Shown: positions 15,001 to 27,000 of the stretch, piece after piece
Position numbering within the stretch: the stretch's first letter is position 1
Layout: each line of letters begins with the position of its first letter
Source of the DNA: Amoebophrya sp. A120
Lineage: Eukaryota > Sar > Dinophyceae > Syndiniales > Amoebophryaceae
Length of the DNA: 64,000 bases
Assembly: GCA_905178155.1 (NCBI GenBank)
Contig: CAJINV010000008.1
Coordinates: 3,105,303 to 3,169,302 of the forward strand
Direction of reading: 5' to 3'
Notes under the pieces: generated by a model
Seen by the model: the letters and a program-made list of their open reading frames with translations, nothing else
The model's database searches: none
Told to the model about the DNA's origin: nothing
Position numbers and translations under genes: made by a program

Positions 15001-18000
15001 GTGTCCCCCCACGGAACTACCGGAAACAAGACAGGAGAGCACGCAAGATCTACCACTGCTCTTTGCGCATGCGCGGGACCATCTCGCGCAAAACGAGGCA
15101 CTCCATGCGGATCTGATGCAAGACCTGATGTGGACAGGAGCACATCGCCACAGCCAACGCAACACGCTGCGTTCGTCCTGCGCATTCGATCATACGGACG
15201 TGCTGTTGGGACATGAAGTGGACGCGCGAGGCCGACGAGTGACGAACGTCGATCCATTGCTCCACGAGCTGTTGCGCGTACCGAGGGGCGCTGGAAGTGG
15301 TTCCAGCACGTGCGCAAGGAAAGACAGAAACACGATAGGAAAAGACGCACAGAGCAACTGGGTGGACCGCAAGACCAAGAGGACGAAAAGCAGAAACAAG
15401 AAGAGCACTTCTTTATCGGGATCGACGACAAGTTCCCAGAAAAGTGTGGATCTGTCCTCCGCCGGACGCAGGTACTCGGCCTTGCTGCGGTCCGACGGCG
15501 AGGAAAGTGAGGACTACACGACCTGCTCTCTTCCATCTCAGCGCACGGCCGATGATGTCAATCGTGAAATGTTTACTAGCATTCGGAGCTCCGGTTCGCC
15601 GAGACGCGAGCGGTGCCTAGAAGTTGCTGGTGGAACGAAGAAAGCAGTCGCGTCCATGATGTTGTCAACTGTGGAAGTAGTCCAAGCCGGAAATGAAGAT
15701 GAAGCTGCCACCGAAATTGCTGTTCAGGAGCACGACGAACCACACGAGACGGAAACATGGACCTGCAATGGTGGGCAAGGTTCGCGCTCCTGCACGAACA
15801 AAGAGGAAATCGGCAAAGACCACCAGCTCGTTGAGAAGGAGGCTATTGTCGCATCGCTGTTGCTTAAGACCGGCGCCGCTGAGTCCCGTCTTCGAGCGCG
15901 CCTCTTCGCCCTGCAGACGAGAATGATTCGCACCGCCTCCTGTTTTCGATTGCGTTTTTGCTCCACCAGATCCACGAAAAAACAGGGCTTTATTTTGCGC
16001 TTGAGAAGAAATCTGCTGCGGATCCAGGGACACTACGAAATAGTGCTGGCCGGAGATGGTGCGGTTTGTGCACCGGATGATAGCGGCGCAAAAACACTAA
16101 GGAGTCTGGGGGCATGTGCCTCCGTCTCGTCCGAGGAAGTCGTGTGTAAAAATGATCTATTTATTTCCAAGAGTAGCAAGACTGCTGCCGAAAGAACGAC
16201 CGAAGGCTGGGAAGAGAACGACGGGCGGAAGAGAACACATACACGAAAGCTACCAAATGATAAAGCACAGAGCAAGATGAAAACATCAAGCTCTGCTATG
16301 TACTTCCGCCGATGGCTCGCGTCCTTTCTTGCCTCCCGGCGACGGTGGGCGCAAGAAATGCTGCGGAAATCCGACAAAACTCTCGTCGCGAAAAAGAAAG
16401 TCATATCTTGTGTAACAACTACGTCCCCACCTGAGAATGAAGACGAGGATGGGGATTTTTTTTCTAGAGAAACCTACTAGCAGCAAGTGTTGGCTGTTGG
16501 TGTAGTTCCGTGTGCTAAGTTTGGGGTCGCAGTGTATTTTTCACGACCCCTTTTCAACTGATGCAGCTGCAGCGCAAATCGGTCAACTTATGCTGCTTTT
16601 GGCATGACAAGCTCCCAGATACAGATTGCATCAATAGAAAATGTTTCTGATTATGGGCTTGGAGATGAGCATGACACGTCTGGGGAGGTGGGGAAGCGTT
16701 TACACAGGATGAGGCACCTTCAATTTGGAGGTCAGCGACAGCCCCAGACGGGAAGCAAGAACTGCAAAACCAAACGCGTCGCGCAGTCAAAGCGCTTTGC
16801 GACAGCCGCAGGACGACAAGCATGCGAAAAAGTGGGACAGCCGGCACGAACAGGAAGCGCCGCGTCGTGCACCAGGAAGAAATGGAACGAGACCACCAGA
16901 GGGTCGACGTCCGAAGATCTGTTCAGCAACATTGCGACATATGCATTGCAAAACCAAAAGTATCGTACCTCCTGTGCGTGTGCTAGGAATTATATCTCAA
17001 TTTTACACCAGAAGATGAAATTGAATTTCAAATGCAGAAGAGGTCGATCATGCAGCTGCCCTGCAATGATCACTAGGAGCACGATACTTATTTTTTTTGA
17101 AATTTGGATACGTCGAAGAGTACAATCTTCTTCCCATGCGACGAGAACCGAGAAGGAGAAAAATCGCGATTGCCTTTTGTTTTCAGGAATATCAACAGCA
17201 GCAAGAGGTGCAAGGCTGCTCTCAAGAAAGCCAGCTATATCAAGAGCTCATCGCAGGCAGCAAATGGAATTGCGTCGGGTTTACCGATTTCAGCTGCGAG
17301 CTGTCCGAAACTATTGTCGCTGGCTCCTGTTCGGAGGTAGCACTAGTGCCGAGCAGGCGAAGATGAACCCGCCCTCTTCTCGCATTATTGCGCACGACGA
17401 GGACGCGGCGTTATGTCCCCTCCCCATCGGCGCGCGGAGGTCGGTCTTCTCGGACGTGCTGAAACAGGAGCTGCAGCTCCGGGACAGTTGCAAAACGTCG
17501 ACGGAGGACGACGCAGGCGGCTTGCGGTCATGGTGGACGAAGGGCCGCGTCGACTTCGCAGAAGAATTCAGCACTGCGATCATCCAGAGCTGGGACGTCG
17601 TCCTGGATGTGTTTGAAAGGAAACAGTATCCGGAACAATCCTTTCCCAAATACTTCCGAAGTTGTACACCACAAGCCCTGGTGGAAGAAATGCTGTTGAA
17701 TCGAGGAGGTCATAGTACTACGCAAGACCTCCGATTTATTCCTCCCACGGGTGGTCGTGAAGTGGACCAAAACGAAGCCCTCGCTTCACTACCGAGAACT
17801 CCTGCCCGACCGGTTATTGCGTATTACCCGCAAGGACATATGGAATTTTTGCTCGGAGCTATCGTAGGTGCAACTACTACCGCTACCGATATATTCAAAT
17901 TTTTGAGGGTCGAAAAAAACAGCTGTTCAGGGTCCAAAAAAAAAGGGTCTCAGGGTTGCCGGAATCCCGACGTCAGGCTGCGGATCCGACCCTGCCGAAA

Positions 18001-21000
18001 GCCTGAAGACCGCACTGCTTCATCATCGTCGTAGCTAGTAAGAACACGCGACTTCATCATCATCTTCATGAGTTGTAATTTGATAAAGTGCTGGCACGTT
18101 ATAGTTAAAAGGTTTGGGGTTTAGGGTCTAAAGTCTTTATTTGTGAACTAGCTAACTCCTCAGAAAAGAAGCTCAAAAAAAGTCGAAAGCTGGAAGCCAA
18201 TCCGGGCGGGACTGTCGCTCTGGCCCCACCTGGGGCCAGAGCGACAGTCCCGCCCGGATTGGCTTCCAACTTTCGACTTTTTTTGAGCTTCTTTTCTGAG
18301 GAGTTAGCTAGTTCACAAATGAAGATTTTATATTAGCTATAACGTGCCAGCACTTGAAGTATTACATTAAATTACAACTCATGAAGATGATGAAGTGTGT
18401 TCTTATTAACTATTCACGACGACGATGAAGCAGTGTGGTCAGGCTGTCGGCACCAGGGTCGGATCTGCAGCCTCCTTCGAGATTCCGGCAACCCTGAACA
18501 GCTTTTTTCTTCGATCCTCAGAACCTATTTTTTCCGATCCTCAGAAGCTGTTTTTTTCGACCCTCAAAAATTGGAATATTCCGGTAGCGGTAGTAGTTGC
18601 ACCTACGATAGGAGCAGAACACGAACACCGTCCAGATCCAGAAGCGAAGAAAAGTGGAGGTCTCGTCAGGAGGAGTGTTTCCACCAACAAAACGCGAGCA
18701 GACCATTCTTTCCCCATGGAAATTGAAAATTCTACTTGTTTCACGGGGGTTGAAGATGAACAAGGAAGGCCTAAGGGTAAGGATATTCGTATGCCGCACC
18801 AGAGGAACTGCATCAATCGCACGGTTGCTTCGCAAACTGCCTTTCGCCGGCTCCTAGCCCGTATGCATTGCAAACACGTCTGCTAGAAGGTCTGGGCAAA
18901 AAGAAGCCCGCTAGCCTGTAGTGCTTGGCTGCCTGGCTGCATAATTGCAGGAAAAAAAACTGTATTGCATCTCCATGACCAACGAAAGCGCGACCTTTTC
19001 GGTATCCAAAGTGGACGCAATTTGAGCAACCAACGGAAAGCGTCCGATGATCAATTTACCATCTTTCGCTTGATGGCTGCACTGAAAAGGATACGCGACG
19101 TCGGTCAATAACATGATGCAGCGTGATCGCATGTTTGCCGACCCAAGAAGGAGCAAGACATTTGCAAAATGCATAATGCGGCAGGAGCGCGGACGGCAGG
19201 ATGACACGCGGCTGCCGCGCAGGGAGCTGCTGGCGAAGTACGGTCTGACTACGTTATCCAGAGACCAGCGCTTGGCGCGCTGCGGCTACAGACGAGCAAG
19301 AATGACGAAGGAGATCATGGGAGCGAACGACCAAGATGGTCAGGAGATGTTGAGCGGAAATGTCGAAACCACTGACCACGGGCTGAAGAGCGCACGACTT
19401 CTGCACGTAGCAGCAGGACGGGTCCAACAAGAAGGACAGCAAGAACCTCCCCCCTCAAGAATTCCGAACTTTCTCGACCGGCGCCCTTGGCCCGAGGATT
19501 TATCGCCAGTTGTCGTGGCATCCGATTGCGAGACGGATAGCATTTTTTCGGAGGAAGAGTACCTTGTCGCAGTCGCGGAGCAACTCACGGTGTGCACTCA
19601 CCAATACGTCACGGAAGCGCGGAGGTTGATTGTCCGGACGAACGACGGGATGATCAACACGATGCCGGGCGCGCCGAGCCATGGTGACCTTGGCGGCTCG
19701 TCTGGACACGACGTCGCAGTAGTTGGTGCAAATTGTCTTCTGGCACAAGCAGACGACGACCTGGATGAGGACTTTGGTGAAACTACAGAAAGTTTTCATC
19801 ATCAACATTATGTTGACGCAGCTTATGGATACGGCGCACGACGAAGACGCCGAACTGCCGTGGAGCGCAAACCCAACCGCACCGAGAGTACAAGAAGCCT
19901 TTTGCAAGAATCAAAGCGAAGAAGCGAAATGCACGAAAGGAAAGCTGAAAACAAAGCGATGCGAGATCAAGCCAAGCAGCGGCTGCAGGTGCGGTTGCGA
20001 AGCCTGTACGACACTTATCTTACCCGTGTTGCCATCCTGTTGAAGGACATCCAAAAGAAACGGAACCGCTATCACGCGGAGACAACTACGATTCTGAAGC
20101 CTAGTCGTCCAGCTCCCACGCAGCTGATAAAGAACGCTGCAGAGGTGGTCGTCGGAGCAAGCAGTTTCCACCGTGTCGGAACAAGCACAACGACATCACA
20201 GAAAAAGGGCATCGACAGAAGAACCCAGGAGAAGCTGTTGCGCAAGCTGGACTATGAAGCAGGCAAAAAACACAACGAGAGTCGCGAACGCAGTGCGGCC
20301 GAGATCGAGCGCATCGTGGAAAGGGGCCTGAGCCTATCAAGTGCAAAAATGTCTGGGTCTGGAAACTTGTAATGCTAAAAGTGAATGATAGGCGCACTGC
20401 AATACGCAGCTAGGCATGACAAATTTTTTCGCTGCCATGTCTTACGTATTCCGCATTGCAAACTGCGTTTTCGCATGAAAGGTAATAGGGCCTTTTGGTG
20501 CCTATGCAACACAGATTCTCGAATCATGCCAGACAAGCATGACAAACTTGCATTCTACTTCCAGACCCAGACACTTTTACATTTGATAGAGCAAGAGCCT
20601 CTACCGGTACTGCGGGACGGGGAGCGGCTGCGGGGACGAACTACCTGCGCGCCGCAGTGGGGGAAACAACGTGGCTCAGGATCATGAAGAAGGTGCGCAT
20701 CGTCGTGAGGATCACCTGCACGAGCTGCAGCAGCACTGCAGCACCGAGCTGGATCATGATCCTCTCGTCGACCAAGAAGAGCAGGATGAGGATGTACTAA
20801 GTGCTAGTGCTGAACAAGAAGCACAAGGACAAGCAAAAGCTGCACCGATAAATCGCCAGGACGACGAAAAAAACCAGAACGAGCAGGCACGTCTATCGCG
20901 AGGAGAACACAAATATCACCTAGATCAACCTGCTGAACGTCGATGGCAGCACCCGCGGTTCGCACCTGCCGGTCAGAAGCTCGTGCAGGCATGCAATATT

Positions 21001-24000
21001 TTCCGCCGCTTTTTGTACCTCAAAGCCGAACTGGAGCACAAAAAGGAAGTAGAAGAACACGTAGCTCCCTATTCTTCAGAAGAATTCATTCTCGGTAAAA
21101 ATAAAAGTTGTTCTTTCAACATCAGTGCAACTACAAGGTACTACGGGGACGATGTCGAACCGTGTACGAACAAGAGAACTTCCAGCTCAGGGACTTGGAC
21201 TTCTATCGGGAGGGTACAAGAAGAACAAGTCGGGAAAAAGCGGGCACCACACCTTGATGATGGAACGAGGAAGCGAAATCATGGTGATGTCGTGGCCCGG
21301 GCGCTGCACCAATTTTGGAATAACTCGCTGACTCTGTCTGACCAAGCTGCTCTGCTAAGTGTCTGCGACCACGTGGCCACGACACACCAGAACGCGAGTG
21401 CTGGAACCGAACGAAAATGTCGAAGCACTGGTGCGCGTAGAAGGTCTAGGAGCGGCGCGAAGAGGAACGGAACTCGAAGACCGGCAAGAGGCGCAGGCCT
21501 CGCCTTCGTTCATCCCGACGACGAAGACGACTACACCGCATCTTCCGAAGCGGAGTTTTCCTCCGAGGTTCGACCGGCAGGAGACGATTTCCGACGGGCG
21601 GGCGGCGAAATTGGTAGAATTGCCTCTGGCAGCACGACGAGGAAGAGGAACAGCAGTGGAGCAGGCATTACTAGGAATTGCAAAAGTTGTGTCGCGCTCG
21701 TACTGATTTTGAGAGGTCGTGCATTACAAGGGTGTAGATTTTTCCTCGGATCAACAAACTCGAACCCCATTTGCCAACATGCTGAGGAGAAAACTTGTGA
21801 TGCATTGCGATTTCCAGCTCCACTAGTCCTAGTGCCATACTTTTGCAATGGATAGTTGCAAGCCGTAAGCAAAAAGATTTTGACCCGCAGCCCCTTCCGC
21901 AGCCGCGGAACCTGGAGAGATTGATCCGGTGCTATCTGCGCTCATGTGTAACGACAGCGACTGCGGAGCTTGACGCCCTGCGATCCTCGTTTTGCCAGGT
22001 CGAGTCTAACTACCGTGCGGGACTGCAGAGGCAGGTCGACCGCGACAAGGAGCAGCAGGCCCTGCGCAAAAAACGGCAGCAGTACAAGCGGGAAGTGGAG
22101 ACGAAACGAGAAGCGGTTCAACATCTCCAGGGGTACAACAGAAACCTCAGCAAGGTCCCCGAGGACGGAAATTACAACCCCGACGGTCATATGCATAGGA
22201 AAATTTTTCTAGGTCTGGAAGAATGCAGTATGTCATGCTGTTGCTATAGATAATACCATGCATACGTAATAAATTTGAATCGTATTCGTAGGTACAAAAA
22301 TCTGTCTTTCATGAACGCCAAAAGTTACCCATTTCTTGCCACGCAAAACGCACTTTTCTCTTGCGGAGTAGACATTAAGAAGCTCTTGCGCAGTTGTCTG
22401 CGATGCTCTCGTGTTGTGCATTCTAGAGTATCTGTGTGATCCACGAGATGCATGATATATCAGCACACGCATCTCCCAGAGGTTCCAGAAACATTTGCAG
22501 TTGATAGACAGTCGAAATGATCCTGATCCATTTCTTCACGACGCCGACGGCCGCCGAGTAATGTTTGCTGCAGCCTCATCCGCAGTTTCCCGCCACAAAG
22601 GTGCAGCAGCTCGTGGAACAAATAACAGCGACGAGGACGACGATCGTGCAGGTTATGGAGAGGACGCCGACAGTCTTGCTCTGGACTCCGAACTGGATAT
22701 CAGCCCGCAGGGGAATACGGACTTGGCTAGTGACGCGCTCGGCGGTCGTTTGGGCTGCGAGCCGGTTTTACACGGGCAGCAGACTGTTGCGCAGCAGCTC
22801 GGAGCAGTGGAAGAGAAGTCGACCCCGGCGACGATTTGTCCGGGGGCGGCGGGCGGTACTCAAGCAGGCGAGGGCGGAAAATTTCCCAAGGAGCAAAGCG
22901 CCACGATACGGCGCCGGGACGAGGCCCTGAAGAACTTTTATAACCAGGACTTCACGAAGATGACGTCTGCAGACAGGAGCGAAAAACTTTTCACACTGAG
23001 CGCGCAGAGGCAGAAGGCGGCGCGGCAGGATGTGGAGAAACACAAGCGGTTCCTAGAGCAAATGAAAAAGCGGCGCAGCACAATGAAAAAGACGAAAGAC
23101 CGCGAGGCCCTGGATAAGGAGATCCGGAAAGTAACGCTTAAGATAAACGGTGGCGATCTGTTGGAAATCGAGGATCTCAGGCAAGGAGAAAATTGGACGG
23201 ATCTTTTGCAGGGACATATGTCCGCTCTGCAGGACCACAAGCTCGAACAGGAGTGGCACAAGAATTACATGCTCGATGCGCAATATGATCGTGAGAAAAA
23301 AATGTCTCAGTCTCACCTTTTGTTTAGCTTCCTTGACTTGAGACAGTCATGCCCCACATGTACGACATTCGTGTCGTCTTTTCTACGAATGTGTTTTCCG
23401 TTGTCGTGTCAGACGTTGATTGTGCTTTGCAGTTCTATTTGTTTCCGTGTCATGCTGTTGAGCATATTGGTTCTTCTCTTGTATTCCGGAGTCTGCATAA
23501 TGTTTGAGACTCAGACAGTTTTTTCTTGCGATATGCGAAACGTCTTGCGCGTGCACTCAGGGTACCGAGAGCACCACCTGCTGCGAGAGCAAATGCGGGG
23601 AGAAATTATGGGGAGAAAGCTGCAGGTCGTGCGGCACGCGGCATCTTCAGGCGGGCTCGCCAAAGCGATGGCGATGGTGATGCCCCAGCCGCCGCCGCGC
23701 GATCCCTACTGGCGCCTGATTCCGAAGCCGGATCCACGGAACCTGCAGCGGGGCAGCTGCACCGAGTTTGAATACGTTCCCTGGAACTTTCGGAGCACAA
23801 GAGAGTTGCACGTTATCCGTGCCTATCAAATGCAAATTCTAGATATGCGTCTGGGTTCTTTGGAAGAGTGCACGTGCAAGGCCTGTCATGCTCAATAAAG
23901 CACACTGACACTCATCAAGTCCTCCATCATGCGCATTTATTACCGAAAAGGCAGAAGCAGGCCCCTCTGTCTAGTTTGAAACCACACAGGAGAGGCAGAT

Positions 24001-27000
24001 TCGGCAACAAGCAGAAGCAGCTCAAAAACTTGTCATGCTTTGCCATAATTGATCGAGGCGAGGCCGTTCTTGTGATTTTTCAGTAAACACCATCACAAGT
24101 TTCTCGACTCAGACGCATGCGCAATCCATAGTGCCTGTCCCATTACTACGCTGTCCTTGATGCGGCACCGGGAAGAGCAGGAAAGAGAAAAACACATACA
24201 GAGCCAACTCAGGTTCGAACGGATGACGAGGCAGGCCGTTGCTCCTGGCGGGAGACGGGGTCATCCGCCGGAAGGAGCAAAATGGGACGACCACGACCAG
24301 GAAGAGCACCTGTGCCAGCATATCAAAGGGAAAAAAACCCCCTCCTCGTCCCTATACTAGTCAAGATGACAAGGCTGCTAGACAAACCAACAAGCTTTGG
24401 TTGTTCCGCATGACAAGTTTGGCCACATAGTGGGATCCTGTCGAGCAAGTTCAGCAGCGTCACAGATAATTTAAGTAGCGCATCGTGGTGATAGAAGATT
24501 GGGACATCAACACAAATTGTTCCGAAACATGACTAGAAAATGCTTCTCATGGGGCTCTGCTGGAGAAATATTATGAGCATGCAGATTTGCAATTGCATCA
24601 CAACTATGGGGTCGCGGGGACGTTTTTACATAGGATACAGAAGCTCCAGTCTTCACGAGGGCACCACGTGAAGAACCTGCAGGAGTGGCAGCTGGCCGAG
24701 TCGGCCGCTCGTCATTCATTTTACGGTAAAGATCATCGTTCTCAGCACCCTGGCGCAGGCACGACCAACAGCAGTACCAAAAGATGGGGAGCGGCAGGCG
24801 CCGGTGGAGTTCATCTGCTGCAAAGAGGGGAGAACCAACACCACCAACCAGCTGCGCGCCACCCGCTGCTGTTTCAGTACAACCTCATGGTGGACGAGCC
24901 ACCGCCTAACCCGCCCGAGCTGCAGCTGCTCTTGGAAGAAGACGGATCGGAGGACGAGGAGTTGCTAAACGAGGAAGAAGACGACGAGGCGCGCACCTAC
25001 CGGGCCATGAACGAGCGGCGGGAAGAGCAGGAGGAAAAGGAAGCCAAGGAAGATATTGCAAGGAAAAACTCCCCCTTCCCAAATTGAAAACGCATCCTTC
25101 TGAAAATCTGTGATGCAGATTTGTGACCACAAATCGGGTCCGTCTTGCAAGCAGGCACGCTCAGGCTATCCCTCACGCTATTCAGGCGATTTGTAATGCT
25201 GTAAGGCCTACAGAGTAGCGTAGCCGTCGACCATGCTGGGTGCCTATAACAAAAGGCCCCCGCCTAGGCTCAGGATCTGCGTGCATTCCTGTACAACTGC
25301 AACGCAAATCTGATTTGTGTATCCAAATCCAGCGTCAGAAACTTCGCTTCGATATGGAGACGGGGGAATTTTCCTCACAATAGAAGAGGAGGAACAGACG
25401 GAGTCCAGCACGGACTCGGACGACGTGGGACCCCGGTCGTGGTGGCAGCGGCGCTATCCTGTGCAAAAGTATCGTACTCGTATTGCAAATCAAGCATTGC
25501 AAATCTTTTTCTTGAGGTAAATCCGCATTACAAATTTCATTTCTCATTCTGAGGAAATTTGCAATGCATTTATACGAATGCGATACTTCTGCAGTGCATA
25601 GGCGCGGCAAGCACAAGGTCGGACCAGACGATGGCGACGGAGCAGCTGGAGCGGATGCGTTCGGGAGTCAAAAGATAATTTCCTCCAAGAATCTTCATAC
25701 GAAGCACGACAAAAATGACACTGGCAACAAGAACGCAACGACCAATAACGACTTTGAGTCGGTCACTAGCCTCACCACTGATAGCAGTTGGTCCTGGTCT
25801 CCATCTGAAGACGATGACTCTCGCTGGGGCGGCAAAAATACTCGCCGGCCTGCGAGAAGGTTTACTTCTATCGATGTGCAAAGCTCTTCCTCGACATCCT
25901 CCGGAACAACAAGAGAGGATGAACAGAAGTGCAATGTTGAAGTGGTTGCCAGCAGAGCAGGCAGTACTCCTGTGAGAGCGAAGATCCGCGGTGGAACTAC
26001 TACAACCAATATTACACAGCATTGTCCGACAAACACGTCAGCCGCCCTCGCCCAAAATAGCAGTTGTGGCTCCGCGGAGCTGCAGGATGAAGAGCGTGCA
26101 AGCCTCGAGGCCGTTGCGGTCGACGGTGCAGCTGGAGCTGGACCAGAGGTGGCAGGAGCGGTTTCATCTATTTATTTTCGCAGTAGTAAAACTAGCACGA
26201 CCAGCAGGAGAGAGGACGAGGACTTCTGCGCAGTGGGCGAGCAAGAACTGCAAGAGATGACCACTGCGGTGGAAAGAACTTTGGCGTGCAATGATGAGGC
26301 TGAGACTTCTCTGCCTCCTGCTGCTGCTGCAGAGCAGCGCCAGCCGCAGTCCTTCTTGATGTCCGCGCCGGGAATGTTGTTTGAGGAAAAACATAAAGAT
26401 ATCACCACTTCTTCTTCTAGCGAAAGACACGAACAAAAAATGATACCAGCGGAACAACAAGATGAACATGAACTACAGAAGGGCCAACAACAAGGGCTGT
26501 CCGATTGCAGTACTAGTTTGCTCGACGCTGCTCTCTTCAATACTGATCCTCCAATCTTGATGAAGATGCCACGACCAGCGGCGAACTTTCCCGTAGCGGC
26601 TGAAAACGGCCGTGACCTTGTCGCGGAAGCGGAACCGGGAGGTCCAGCAGGAGCGCTCTTTCCCGTAGGCGCGGAAGACGACCGTCATCAAGTAGATTTT
26701 GTCGCGGATGAACAGGAGCTGGCGGTCTCTGGTTTACGCTGAGTAAAAACGTACCCACACCAGAGTTGTAATGCAGATTTGCAAAGACAGGAAGACTTGT
26801 AATGCGCATCCCCATGAGAGCCAAGTCCAATCGTGTTTTGAAATTTGTGATGCTGTGAACAGGATGAGCAGATGAATCTGTGATGCGGCTGCATTTGCTA
26901 ACCTGCACTACACTACGAACTGCAACTTGTCATGCGTGATTCACAAAGCTCCTAGGTTTGTGTTGCAGAATCCCCATCCTGACTCTGGTGTGGGTACGTT

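Noticed and set aside
23284-23533. Reading straight through as exon (the frame is open)
   Set aside because: The segment has family G inverted ends and flanking similar duplications; its translation is hydrophobic and Cys-rich, unlike both flanks.
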